Origin: Pyrocephalus nanus
Taxonomy: Eukaryota; Chordata; Aves; Passeriformes; Tyrannidae
Length of the DNA: 64,000 nt
Assembly: GCA_038380795.1 (NCBI GenBank)
Contig: CM076261.1
Span: 8,004,556 to 8,068,555, forward strand
Direction: 5' to 3'
The notes under the pieces: model-generated
The model's database searches: none
What the model was told of the DNA's origin: nothing
The model's input: the letters and a program-made list of their open reading frames with translations, nothing else
Shown here: positions 23,502-36,341 of the stretch, piece after piece
Position numbering within the stretch: the stretch's first letter is position 1
How the letters are laid out: every line of letters begins with the position of its first letter
Made by a program: the position numbers and the translations under genes

Positions 23502-26500
23502 CTGATTGAAGGGTAACACTTTCAGTAGAGATGAGATGATTTACCTTGGGACAACTTAAATCTAGCACTGTTTCTACCATTTTCTAGGGAAAGCCTGTCT
23601 TAATAGTGCCGACATGAGATCTCTTCTTTGCAGTCCATACTATATAGCGAGTTCCTAACTTACCAAAGACCTAAAAGCAAAGACCTAAAGTGGAAATAGC
23701 AATATTCATATGGCCTACATCCATTTCAAGTTACTCAGTTCAAGGCTTATTAAGGCTTAGAGGCAAAGAAGGCCCAGCTCACCAGGCAGATGTCAACATT
23801 GTGAAGGTGTTAATTAACAATGTCTGGACCTTTGCCTTGCAGTTCGGGATTTCAGAGTTACTCAGAGCACTTTTCTTTTTTTTTAATTGTTTATTACACC
23901 TGTACCATCTGCCAAGATTTTCGTGCACAGTCATCCCCAGAATATTTTTTAATGATTTCCTCTTTACAGCTAGAACAGAAGGTGGCATTTTTAATGGAGT
24001 TTTGTAGGACCTTCCTAAGTTCATCTTTCCAACAGATAGGGAGATAGAACTGAAGAAAATTATGCTGTACTTCCAGAAGAGATAAGCATGTGTTATATAC
24101 ATAGAAAATAAATGCATAGTCTGCTTGTAAGTCCTACTTCTAAAAAAGTTTATCACGCTCTCTCTGCCATGCTCTCTTTAGGTCCAGGTACCTGCACAGG
24201 GAAGCCTGCCACTGCCTGATTTTCACTTCAAGTCTCTCCCTTCTGATTCTCTTTTTAAGATTTACCACAAAGATTAAGATGCAACATTCCCTATGGTGCA
24301 ATTCATTCCCTGTGGTACAATTATCAAAGGTTCTGATATAGTAAGTGCTTCCTGATCATCTTAAATCCTTTCTTTTGTGTTGCTGAGAACTTCATGCACT
24401 TCCAGGCATGCTTTTTTCAAGCATTAGCCTGTGTGTTAAGCAAAATTTTGTTTCCAAAAGGTGCTACATTGGGTCACTTTTTAGCCCAAGTAGTTTTGGG
24501 ACACTGTTGAGCCTCTAAATTATGTTTAATCAGTCAAATAAAATGGTACTTTCAGAGATGTTGAGATCCAGTGACAGCCACAAAGGACAAATTGGTCTTC
24601 TGGAAATCATCTCAGCTTACTATCTGCATTATTAGCTGTTTATCAAAACAGCACTGAATATCTGACATTACTGAAAAAAAAAAAAAGGATCCTGTAAGCT
24701 GTCTCAAAGACTGTGTGGTAAAAATAACTCTGTAATAGTTTCAGTGATAAAACCCAAGCTCAGATGGGTAAGCCATTCATTTTCTACCCGTGGAAACAGT
24801 TTGTGAAGCCATTTCTGTTTTGGATACAGGTTAGGAAGCTCTGATCTCCTGGATCTGCAAGGGGATAAGAAATTATTAATTGTTCAAAATGAGGTCAGAA
24901 GAGCTTGTAGTCATCACACCAGACAAGCCAGAGAGAGCTCATCTGAGAAAAGCATGGGTAACTGAATGATGCAGAAGCCCTGGGAATTTCAAGTCCCTGT
25001 CTTGAGAAATTTGAGAAGGAAAGAAATGGAGGAAAGATGAATTCAGCCCTAGAAAGAGGTATCTTGATGAGTTGTCAAGAGCTAAAAACATGTTTACTTG
25101 ATCTACTTATTTCCTGCAGAATGAAGACAGGTGGTCTTTATGATTGACCACAAATGCCAAAATGATTCAATATGTCAAGGTCCTCTCATGCAAGCTTGAA
25201 AGCAAAATCTCTGCAACAGGGAGAAGGGAAGATGAGGCAAGAATTGTAGACTTGACACACATATCAAAGAGATCACCTCAAAAGTCTAACAAATTTGTGC
25301 ACAGGCTATATTTATTTTCAATTAAACATAATTTTGGGTTCCTTCCATTTTACTTTATTGAAAGAGGAACTAAAAAATCCTCAGCTCTCTAATAGACTCA
25401 GGACCTGCTCATTTCTAGAAATATCCCAGGAGATGAACATTATATGGTGAAATGTTTGTGGCAGCAGTGCTGCCTATGTAACAGAAGGTGCATAGGGAAT
25501 GCTCTAGCAAATTATTCATGGACAATAAATAATATATAATGTGTCTCAAAGATTAGGGAAGTGCAATCTGCAATGTACACAACATTTCTATTCCAAAACT
25601 AATTTTTTTGTTTGAATGGTTTTTTCTAAACATTAGCTCTGTGGGTAAGCATGACCTTGCAAGAGCCTGGGGGTTTTTTCATACATCATAGGGCAGTTCT
25701 CACATTTAATACACATGCTAAAGGAAAATAAATTTTCTTTCTGATCTACTCTTTATTAGGATTTATTATTAGGTTCACATATAACCAGGCTAATTTGTTA
25801 GCTTTTTGTATACATACGTTTTCCTGGAGGTAATATTGTCCCCAGATCACACTGTTCTGTTGGGTTTGGAGGCATTAATGGTGTTTCAGTATCAATTATA
25901 GAGCAGGTTCTGTGGCCATATGTACTGCATCAGCCTTCTGTAAAATATGCTCTCCATCCTTGGGAGCTCATAAACTAGGTTGTGATAAGTTGCAGCTGGA
26001 TGATGAGGTAACAAGCAAGAAAGATATCATGTCCTAATTAGAGGACTTGGCTTGCTTTTCACTTGGCTACTTCAGTAAAGGGAGTTACTTGGAAAGCTGC
26101 TTGTCTTCCTACCTCATGTCTGAATAATGTTTATTAATCATCACTGATTTCTCAGTGCATTTCTCCCCTGTGAGAAACAAGGGAGGATCTTTCCCTTTTA
26201 CTCTGTGTGGTTTGCAGCCTGGATGACTCAGGCTAAGCTGTGCTATTTCTTCTCCTTTCATTTCAGGTGATGTGTTTACCACACTCTGGACTGGGCTGCA
26301 GAACAGCCTGGCCTTCCTCATAAACTATTTAGAAAGAAGATAGAATAAACTGATGGGTACTTTTGCCTAAGGTCACCTTCATTCACTCTATGATGTCTTG
26401 GGCAAAAGTGGTTGGGAAACGTAGGAAAGTAGTTCACACACTCTTTCAGAGGGACAAGCAAACTTTCTTTGAAGATTTAACTGTGCTGTAAAGCTTTATT

Positions 26501-26567
26501 TCCAAGAGAAAGTCTTAGGGGTAGTTAAAATCCAATTTCACATTTATTTTAAGCTCTTCTTCCAGAG
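23502..26567. other. Intergenic DNA, no gene supported
   Basis: No exon or transposon is recognised. It contains a short tandem duplication at 24286-24323 and an A run near 24673. Confidence 0.7.
24286..24323. repeat. Two-copy 19-bp tandem duplication
   Basis: Two adjacent units begin ATTCCCTATGGTGCAATTC and ATTCCCTGTGGTACAATTA. They differ at three positions. This is a small local slippage duplication. Confidence 0.85.
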
Positions 26568-26793
26568 GAGGTTTCCACTGGACATTAGGAAAAATTTCTT
26601 CATCAAAAGAGTTATCAAGCACTGGAACAGGATGCCCAGGAAGTGGTGGAGTCACCATCCTGGAGGTATTTAAAACACATGTAGATGGGGAACTTGGGAC
26701 ATGGTTTAGTCCCATGGATTTGTCAGTGCTGGGTTAACAGTTGGACTTGATGATCTTAAAGGTTTTTTCCTACTTAAATGATTCTGTGATTCT
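26568..26793 (+). mobile_element. CR1 LINE, 3' end fragment, plus strand
   Basis: The sequence follows the 3' part of an older CR1 subfamily: GGACATTAGGAAAAATTTC, then the CAAGCACTGGAACAGGATG and GTGGTGGAGTCACCATCC boxes, then TTGGACTTGATGATCTTAAA. It ends with the CR1 3' repeat ATGATTCTGTGATTCT. About 226 bp remain. It is 5'-truncated, as is usual for CR1, and diverged, with no coding capacity. It appears to be the same type of CR1 as the minus-strand fragment at 38.9 kb. Confidence 0.93.
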
Positions 26794-26828
26794 CAAATAC
26801 ATGTTTTTCAAAGTCAGAATATATTTCC

Positions 26829-26874
26829 TTTTTTTTTTTTTTTTTTAGTAAAGAAGGTAAAGAAGGTAAAGAAG
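26829..26874. repeat. T18 run followed by three AAAGAAGGT-type units
   Basis: A run of 18 T is followed by a short tandem repeat, TAAAGAAGG times three. It lies 35 bp after the CR1 3' end but is not part of it. Confidence 0.9.
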
Positions 26875-27784
26875 TGGGAGGGAAAAAGGATACAATTCTT
26901 TTTTACTAAACTTTTTGAATGTCTCCTCTTGTACAAGAATATTGTTATCTTGTAAGTCTTGACACAAATACTGAATAGTGTCTGATTACTCTCTGGAATT
27001 AAAATGGTAGCCATTAAGAGAAAATCATTGTAATTATGAATTCTAAACTATGTTTAATCCAAGAGTCATAGATGTATAGTATTTACGTAGTGAAGAGATA
27101 GCCACAATAATATAGGAGCAATTAAACTGAACAAATATAGTATATATTTCCAGTTTGAGAGTTAATTAATTTGAAAGATCCAATTTCTGTTTCATGTAGT
27201 AGAATTATGGATAATCTAAGAAATCTTCAATATAAATACACTGAAAAGAAAAATTTCTTTAACAAAAAAAGTTACTTGATTTGATTCTATGATTAATTAT
27301 TTTTTAATAGCAAGTCATCAGATTGCAGCTGTACACATCTTGGGTGCTTTCAAGTTTTCAGATTCGTCTACTTTGAGTGCTTTAGAAGTCTTGTCTCTTG
27401 CCGAAGGGCACACATGCAATTTAAGAGACTATCAAATTCTCAAGCTATTGTTAAAAACTCTGTTTTGCAAACTCCTCTCAAATTGACCTACTTTGCTCTT
27501 TAAACCAATTTCCTTGGAAATGACAGAAATAATTGGCATGACTGGCAAGTACCAAATTTAGTTGAAGATAAGAACATAGGAAACTTTTAAAAGAAATGCG
27601 TGCCTTGCATTAGAATAATGAAGTATTCCAAGTACTTTGGTGGAACTACAGAAGGAGAGAATGTTCTCTGGGTCAGCTAGAAGGAAAAATAATTAATAGA
27701 TCATTATACCTAAAAACTATCAACTGGAAATCAGATGATGACCAGCAAAGATAGGTTATGCCATGGTTTTCCTGGGTTACTCCT

Positions 27785-27838
27785 ATAAATTATTATTTAT
27801 AATTTATTTATATTTATTATTATTTATAATAATATAAC
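27785..27838. repeat. AT-rich low-complexity (TTTA/TTAT)n
   Basis: About 54 bases consist almost entirely of A and T, made of TTTAT and TTATTA units. Confidence 0.9.
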
Positions 27839-30132
27839 AGCATATAGCTCCTCCTTCTTTAGTTCTCTCTGGTAGGTTAGCAGGTTACAAAACTACATTC
27901 ACAGTCTTCAGGAACAGGTCCATCTAAGGCTGCGTTTCACCAAGTAGTCACCAAGGACAGACATTTTAGCAAAACTTTTAAACTGCAAAAAACAGTGAGG
28001 AGGTTTATTTAATGAAAAGAAGCTGATAAAATGTCCTTAATTCCCTGCATCCTTCTTTTAGCCAAGTCTCACTTTCATGTTAGCTTTTGTCTCAGCTGGC
28101 CTCACATTCATTCCTACTTTGCTGACAGAATGAAAAGAGGACCAAAAGGTGAATGCTGCCTCATTAACTCACCAAACTGTTGTTTCACTGAGCAGAAGTA
28201 TGGAAAAGACTATAGCTGAGGACACTCCACACAGAGGTATTGAGACTAGACAATCCTTGGCCTCATTCTACCATCCTACCCTCTGTACAGAAGAAAGCTC
28301 TTGGCATGGCAGAAATGAAACCTCCTGCCTTATTCTTCCAATTAGATTTTTTTCTACTCTTGGCCTCATTGTTGTGGTTTGAAAATCTTGCTATACCTTC
28401 AGGCTTTAGCATCACACCTACTCATTGAAAAGAGCAGTCATCCTAAAATCATCTTCTGCAGATATAGACTGTGACTAAATAACCTCTCATCCAGTTTACC
28501 ATTCCCATCTTTTGAGTGACTTGGCAGTGCTAAAAGGTACCGCTGCTGTAAGCCCTCGATCAAACAATCTAAAAATACTCCCATGCCTCAGGATTGTTCA
28601 TTTTGTCCTTTCCATCTTGTTCCACGGAGAGCTCTTGTAACACTACTGCTATGCCAAACTCACCTGAAAGATTTAACAAGCAGCAACCAGCAAAAGATGT
28701 GAAAGTGGAAAGCCTTTTCTGACAGCAGTGAGCAGCTATTCAACAGCTGAAATCACTGGGATGATTTGTGCAAGTCAGTCACTGCTCAGCAATGCCAGTA
28801 AAGATCTCACAATTTCATCAGTTTCCACAGAGGCCTTATAGGAGCCTTCCAACCCGCTATGCATGAGGTCTGGGATGCAGTTCAAGAGCTGACATATGTG
28901 CTGCAGAGAGACTGGCTGGTCACAAACAGATAAACTGTCCTATCTGATGTGACAAAAACCGTGTTCCCTAGCAATTGCCAGATGTTGTCAGTTCTCCCTT
29001 CAGAAGATGAAAAGGCTAGGAAGACATGCAAATTGTGGATGATAAGAGGATGTGACTATGACCCTCGGGCCTGACAGTTGATATTAGGCTGTTCCTGTGG
29101 CTCTGTTATCCCCAGTACAAGGCTCTCCACAAGGTCTAATGGCACAGCCTCTTAGTTTTCACGCTCACATAGCAAATTCAACTTGGCATCCAATTTACAG
29201 AAAAGTAACATACTAGTATAAGAATGAGCTTGTACCTGAAAAATGTCAGGATTTTGAATGTCAGGATTTTAAACCAAATACTTTTTTTTTTTCCAAATGC
29301 CATTGAGTTTTGTAGCAGTTAGAAGAGTGGACTGATCTGTTGACCATTAGGAGGAGAAGAATCCTAGCAGGACACAGCCTTCCATCATAGGTTTCATCAT
29401 ATGCTCAGTCAGGGTAATGACACAGAAGCAAACCATTCCCCTTATGGGAGAGATAGAACATGCAAAAGTTGTGATTAAGTCTTGACGGATAGAGGTTTCT
29501 TTGCCCTCACAATATTTGTGTGTGCACAACTAACTGTATAAATTTATTTATGTCCTTGTATGGCATCAAGCATGATATACAGCAGAAAAAAAGACATGAG
29601 CTTCCTGGAGCTTTTCCTATTGCAGTGGCAATTGTTGATTTCGAAGTTGAATCATTGGGTTCATAAATATAAACTATTTGAATGCTGATACTCCTCAAGA
29701 TAGGCAGTTGGGAATACACAAGGCTCTGTTTCCTCCTAAAATGTGATGGATGAAGAATGGCTTCATCTCTCACTCTTATTGGTCCTCTACTTTGTACTAT
29801 CTGAGGTAAAATATATTAAGCAAAATTCATCTCAACTGCACTGAAAGTATTCCTTGTTCTGTTTGGCACAAAGAAGTGGGACCATCACATCTACGGTAAA
29901 GATGTTACACAGCCCTTGGGAATCCTGAGTAGGGTAAAGGGAAGCACCTCCTCTTCCTGTCCCTAAGCTTTACCTGTTTTTATGAAGTAATTAACACTTC
30001 CATCATGTTTCTTACCTAAAAGTCTAGCATGTACTACTAACATCAGTTAATATCTCTATGAATCAAGAAATAATAATTGTTGATTTATTGAAGATTAACA
30101 TTCTAAATTCATACTGAAATTGCTTTTGTGCA

Positions 30133-30162
30133 CTTTACATATTGGCCATCCAATATGTAAAG
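30133..30162. repeat. Perfect 13-bp inverted repeat with 4-base loop
   Basis: CTTTACATATTGG at 30133-30145 is followed by CCAT and then by its exact reverse complement, CCAATATGTAAAG, at 30150-30162. It would form a stable hairpin in RNA or single-stranded DNA. No T-run or mobile-element end accompanies it. Confidence 0.9.
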
Positions 30163-33100
30163 GGTCTTTTTCTGAAATATGTATTTATATCCAAAAATGG
30201 AAATTCAGTCTAAAATATGAAGTCTCTTTCTCTTGGAAGATCTGACAGAATATTGGAAATCCTGGATATCATTTTAAACCCTACAACAAACTGTGATCAA
30301 AGGAGTGTTTTTCTCCTTTCCATCCCATTTACTACGTCCTTGGAATTCCTTAAGAAAAAATGACACTAAATATAAAAGCTCATTTTTTTATTTCTAAAAT
30401 GGAATGCATCAACATGATACTTCTGTCCAATGCTTTGTAATGCCTGAGTGCTGGGTGACTTTATTTGCTATTTGGAAGCCAGTAAACCCTTTTAGGCAGT
30501 TATGTTATATAGAATTCCCTTTAGTATACACCATTCTTCTAACTTTTAAATCTGTTTTACAAGAGAAATCAGTGTATGTAATGTATGGAAAACATTGCTA
30601 TGTGCCACTCCCTTAGTAGAAAGGGACAAACTGGAATTTCAAGAGAATTTGACTACATCTGCATTTTAAAACAAACCTTGGATATAACTTACTGTTTCCC
30701 TTTTTTTCTTTTGCCTGCCAGATATCTGAAGCATGCTGGCCTCTCATCATTCATGTACAACCTCATGTCACCAAACAGTCCAGCTATGGCCCATGAATTT
30801 TAAACATACCTTCTCTGATTACCCAGAGGTAGGGTTCTCTTAATATGTTTGCAAACCAAAACTCTTAACTCAGCAACTCTTTCACTTAGTCCTCAAATGT
30901 TTGGCACAAACCAAAGTCCTCTGCAAAATTAAAGAGAGGTGGGGGATTCACTTCAGTTCCTCCCGTCAGCAAAGGTTGTGTCAGGAGCATAGCGAGAACA
31001 CCACCCCTGATCTAATGCAGAGCCTCTCACAGCGACAGAACTTGTTTTGCTCCATTTTCCAAGGACAGACAGAGGATAGTATCTAACCCAACTCCCAAGG
31101 GGGTATGAAGGGAAGCTGCACTCTGCCCTTCATTTGTAGTTCCTGTTCTAACATAGGAGGTAACACCGCATCTTGTGGCATGAGTGGCTGAGGTGCATCA
31201 GTTTGTTGAACATGCTCATACCTGAGAGTGTAAGTGAGACTTGCTGGAATTACGCACTATGCAATACTGGTATGAAACCAAAAATAACCCAACTGATGCT
31301 CAAGGTGTCCAGGCTATCAAGATGCTGTCTCTGAACCAATAGGCCACCCCTGAATCAAGTCTGATTCCTGCATACATCAGTTATTTTTGTTCTATAAAAC
31401 AGAGATACATTTTGCAAAAGAGATGAGAAAACTACCATGCCTTCTGCAGCAAAATCATTTCTCTCTAGGACAAAATGAACAGGGAACTCATTTCATGCCA
31501 GGGAAACAAGAACCAGCACGGCTCAAATGTGGACAAATTCACCTTAGTTCCCTGAAATCTGAAACAGAGGCAGAAAAGAAATCAGTCACAGGGATAAAAG
31601 CTGCAGTTCAACTCTCCTCAGTCTGCATTTCTTGTGTCATGCTAGAGGTCAGAGAAGCAGCATATACTTATCCCTGAGATGACAAATGAAGATTAGTTAC
31701 AGTATTCATGTGGAATTCCACTTGCATCATGAGATACGAAATGCTGCTTGGAAATGTGCATTGGATTAGCATTCCTGAACCATGGAAAACAAAGCCACCA
31801 TCTGAATTTTCTGAGATCTGGAGAGCATGCAGAGGCTTGTTACTTCTCTGAGATGCACAGCTACGGGCTCACCTCATATGCTGTACCCAAGTTTACTGCT
31901 TCCTCTTTCCTTTCCCCTCCATCTGTCCCCACCCTAGCTCCAACCCATCCCTCCCTTCTGGCAGCACACAGGGACTGGTAGTGGCTTCTTTGCCACTGTC
32001 AGCAGATTTAAACAGTTGCCTTTTCATTAATCCAGGCTGTGTGTGTGTGTGACACTTTGCATATAATTCTAGACAGCTGCAACTTGGCAATCTTGCTGTA
32101 AGAGCTCCATGGAGTAAGGTTTGTTAGCTGTTGGACCTTAGTATCCAAATCCAGTCCATTCACATTTCAGGATAGAGAAATTTGACCTCAGTAACTAAAA
32201 CAAATATAGTATTAACTTCTGAAAGTAAATATTATCCTGCTTTTGTCTCCATTTTTCCTATGCCACACATAAGCATGCCATATTCATTACTTTAAAAAAC
32301 TCATTTGGCCAAAAGGCTGGTTTTGGCCTACTGAATACAGGCAGCTAGGTCACATTTTTATAGATGATGACTCTAATTTCTCTTTTCTGTCTGCACCTAG
32401 GCTTCCTAATGTTCTTAATTCCACACAGGTTTTCCAGGATAACTCTCATTGTTTCTTTCTGGACAAGAGATTTTGATCCCTGACATAAGTCCAGAACAGC
32501 TCTGCATTTAATGCAGTTAAATGAATGCATTACAAAATTACTATTTTTCATGTACTCACACTTATTAAATAAGATACCACAGATATAATAAATGGCACAC
32601 TGAGTTGAGCTATTTCTAGAAAAACAGCAGACATTAAAACCAGAAATTATTTGTGCAGATTTGTGGAGCTGTGTTTTTCATTTTGCTATGGAGAGGCAGC
32701 CAAGAAAATGTGTTACATTTTCCAGCAATTCACATGAAACCTCAGTGTACTATCTGAAACACGGTACCCCTGACTCTTCTTATCCATGAGCTTCAGCAAT
32801 TTGGAGAGCCCTCAGCACGAGCCAGCAGCCTAAAAGAAAACAAAGATGAGGTAACAACACTTCTTTGCATGCGAGACTTGGCCATGCCTTACCAAACACA
32901 AACCCAATTCATCATCTTCCAGACGCTATTTCGTACCAACAATTTTGCTGTCTCTTTAATGCATCTGTCTGTTTATCTATTCTCAAGTACCATCTGCTTG
33001 TCCCGCTCTCTCGCACCGCACATGTTCACAGCGACTACACCTCCGAGGTGACAAATGAGCAGTCGAGCTAATTTCATTGGGATAAACAAGAAAGCAAGAG

Positions 33101-33964
33101 CCAGATGGAAAGCCATGGAGAGTGCCAATGTCATCTGGGGGGAGGAGAGAGTGTTTGGAGGAAGAATCACCATAACAACGGCAAGTGCAAAGAAGAGGTT
33201 TCTATTCTGTCTATACCACTAATTACTATGAATATTCTATTCTTGCCCTGTGGTTTATCCATGTCCAGATCAATGATTTACTGGCAGATGGCTCATTTTG
33301 GTTTGGTATTTTTTTACATAAAAAAGAATCATGGTTTGATTTTCATGAGGTTTGGGGTTTAGATTTTTAATTCTCGTTTAGGAATTTGAATTGTTTTAAT
33401 CAGACACTCATTGGGAAGCGGTACTTGGAGGAGTTTAGTGACTTCTTGAATTTTGAAATGAGCCCACCCTTTTATTACAAATTTTAATTACTGTAAAGAC
33501 ACAAGTTGCTCATTGATAATGTTCATTCAGATCCTGCTTTCAGTTTACAGATAATCTTTTGAGACTGTAACTTCTTTTCTCTATATTGCACTTCCTGGCA
33601 TTGGCACAGCATAAAGATCCTACAAATAATCCTCACTACACTGGCAAAGGTCCATCTAACTTCAAAGCACCAAGATTGCCTGTCAAAACACAAAGATTGT
33701 ACCCATTTAACTAAACTGGTTTAAAAACACACTTTAGGCAAAACACTGCAAATTTTAATGTGTGTGTTTGTGTGTAGCTTAAAAACTATTTTATATTATC
33801 TTAACCTGCCTTAGCAAGATATATATCCAAAAGTGGCAGAAGACAACTTAGAGTGAGATTAATACTCCTGTATAGGTCTTAACAGGATATAGATTTTTAA
33901 AATATGATTTTAGCTTGGTGCAAGTTTTCTTGATGCATGTTTATATAGCACAAAGCAGCACAAT

Positions 33965-34012
33965 GCAGACCTGCCAAAGGCAGACCTGCCAACAGGCAGA
34001 CCTGCCTACACA
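33965..34012. repeat. Three tandem GCAGACCTGCC units
   Basis: Three units of about 15 bp start at 33965, 33980 and 33996. Each begins GCAGACCTGCC and is separated by AAAG, AACAG or similar. The last unit is part of a 22-bp segment (33991-34012) repeated exactly at 35576-35597. Confidence 0.9.
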
Positions 34013-34077
34013 CTTAGCTATTGTATGGGGAACTAGGTTAGAGCTGGAAGCAAAACTCTCTGGATAGGCTAATAAGC

Positions 34078-34082
<5 letters not shown>

Positions 34083-34129
<47 letters not shown>
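34083..34129. repeat. Uninterrupted A47 tract
   Basis: A run of 47 A with no interruption follows GCTTGTT and precedes CATAACACAATG. Such length suggests a young poly(A) tail or recent expansion. I see no AATAAA-bearing retrocopy directly upstream and no clear target-site duplication. Confidence 0.95.
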
Positions 34130-34130
<1 letters not shown>

Positions 34131-35575
34131 ATAACACAATGTTTTGTGGAGATATGTGGGCTAGCTGGGCATTCCCACATAGCAAAAGTCAGTGACCTTA
34201 CTGCAAAGGACACTCTGGTTTATAATTTCTAGTGACACACAAATACAGAGCTAAGCCAGAGGGCTGAGAAACCTCTCAAGTTCACTGTTATTGTATCGAA
34301 TAAAGGCTCAATAAATGTAACGATACAGGCTCAGCAAGTACTCTACTTTGCTAATACAAACAGACAAGGCACTTTAAAACATCTCTGGTTTTTGTACAGT
34401 ATCAGTATCATTCAGTGCAAATCAGTTCCTATATCTCAATAATGTAATAGTAAAAGGAAAACAACATGTGAAAGTAGCGTGATCTAACTAAAATGTCTCT
34501 CTACCTGAGCTTTCCAAAGTTCAATTTCATTGTTGTAGACATTCAGTGATTGCTTCAAAGACCAATCTATCTGCATCAGAAACTCCTATTTCACGCTTTT
34601 CAGTGAAATGCCTGTCAGGGAAAAAAATTGCTCCTTTCCCCAGTGGAATATAAACTTTCACTTTGAAGATACATTTTCAAGCACTGTCCCCTAGACCTTT
34701 TCTATAAGAAAAGAGTCATTCTTGATGTAATGCGATCATGTACTATGAGCATTCTCTTTTAAAAGCAGTTTTAGACCCTGTAAAGTAGGAGGTGCTCTGT
34801 TTTCATGAGACTGGAGCTATTTTGCTGAATAGTGCAGAATCACTCCGTGTACTGGAAGACTTCGCTCTTTGTCTCCGTTCTCTTACTAAACACATGGTTC
34901 TCCATCAGCTTACTCACCCAGTTTCCTTTTGTTATGCTAAGCAGTCATGGAAAGATTAAGGCCCAGATCTGTCCTATATTCCTGTGCATTCCAGCTACAG
35001 TCAATGCTATTTGCAAGAGAAGCACCGTTAAGACACTATTTGATTAAATTTGGGGTATGGTATTATGTAGTGCAGTTGAACATTAAAGTGGGGGCCCAGG
35101 CTTAATAAAGAGAAGGGTCCTTCCTCTTCTACAGCTCAAGTTCCTAAGGGAAGGGACCACTCATGTGGGAAAAGATCCTCAATAAAAACCCGTAAAAGAT
35201 TAAATTTGATTCTTAAAATCTTATCTAAGACTTTTCTCCAAGTCATGCTGCACTCCGTGGAAGACAATGCCATGGTAAATCACACTGTGTGGTCTTCCAC
35301 TTGTTAATAAACAAAACAAATTATATGCCTGGAGAACATACCCAAAACTTCAGAAAAAAATGAGTTTTAAGACTGAGAATGTTGTGCATCTCTAAGCTTA
35401 AGTAAAAAAAAATGTATACAGTTTGCAGATGGAACAAAAACGGGGAAAAAAAGCTTGCCATAAATTTAGCTCTCCCATATGAATGTCAGCTGGTGAACTG
35501 GTATTGTAAGAAAGAAGTCCAGGTTCCAGCTTTTTAAGATGTATAAAAATCTCCTTAGCCAGACAGTTTCAGGGA

Positions 35576-35597
35576 AACAGGCAGACCTGCCTACACA
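35576..35597. repeat. Distant direct copy of the 22-bp AACAGGCAGACCTGCC segment
   Basis: The 22 bases starting AACAGGCAGACCTGCC are identical to 33991-34012 and in the same orientation, 1585 bp downstream. The flanks on either side do not match. Confidence 0.9.
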
Positions 35598-36312
35598 TAA
35601 ATGATTGCAAAACTTTTCCCCTCCTCCTCAGCAGCCATGAGATCCCAAAGTCAAAAGAATGGAAGACATTGAAGTACATCAGAACCTTTCCTGAACAAAC
35701 ATCAGGGACTCTGGAAGGTAACTTCATCCAGGGCCTCCCTGACAGGCCTCCTGTAGTCTGCAAGGACAACAGCACAAGAGGAAAATGTTTAGTCATCTCA
35801 AGTACGGGAGACTCACTCTATTTCCAGTTACACCCCCCTCCTTTCCCCTGCCTGCATCACAAATTTCCAGGTGCTTCTGAGGATCAGGTCTGGCCCCAGC
35901 AGCCTTCAGCATGTTTTAACCCTTTGACCTTTTCTTCTTCCTTTTTTATGCTCTGTTATTTCTGTTTCAAACACCCTTCCCCATACGCGGATGGAAAGAT
36001 GGATGAGTCCGCAACTGGTGGCCTTCTGGTCATTGCCAAGGTGGAAAAAGTCAGTGGAGTCAGTTAGCAATAGACAATTGTCCACCAGCATTGCTTGCAA
36101 TAATTGGCACATATCCTGGATGAAATGACCATAATCCTCATTCTCCTTCTGAATGCACAAGGCATTTGGATGAGCAAACAGCACCCTGAAATCAGTGAAG
36201 CAGCTGCATAAAATGCAGGTGCTCTGAAGAGAATTACTGCTTCTCAGGACTGTGAGGATTGCATGATATTACAAAAAAAAAAATAAATCCACAGAATGAG
36301 CCTTATATAGAT

Positions 36313-36341
36313 TAAAAAAAACCAAACAAACAAAAAAAACC
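36313..36341. repeat. A/C-rich low-complexity tract
   Basis: A runs mixed with ACCAAAC and ACAAAC units. An A11 run lies just upstream, near 36272. Confidence 0.85.

Larger units (their letters stand above)
26875..33758. other. Intergenic DNA, no gene supported
   Basis: The block is AT-rich and no exon is recognised. It holds an AT-rich low-complexity stretch at 27785-27838, a 14-bp tandem duplication of ATGTCAGGATTTTG at about 29245-29272, a perfect hairpin at 30133-30162, a short (TG)n at 32037-32051, and a candidate conserved non-coding block at 32.78-33.6 kb. Confidence 0.7.
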
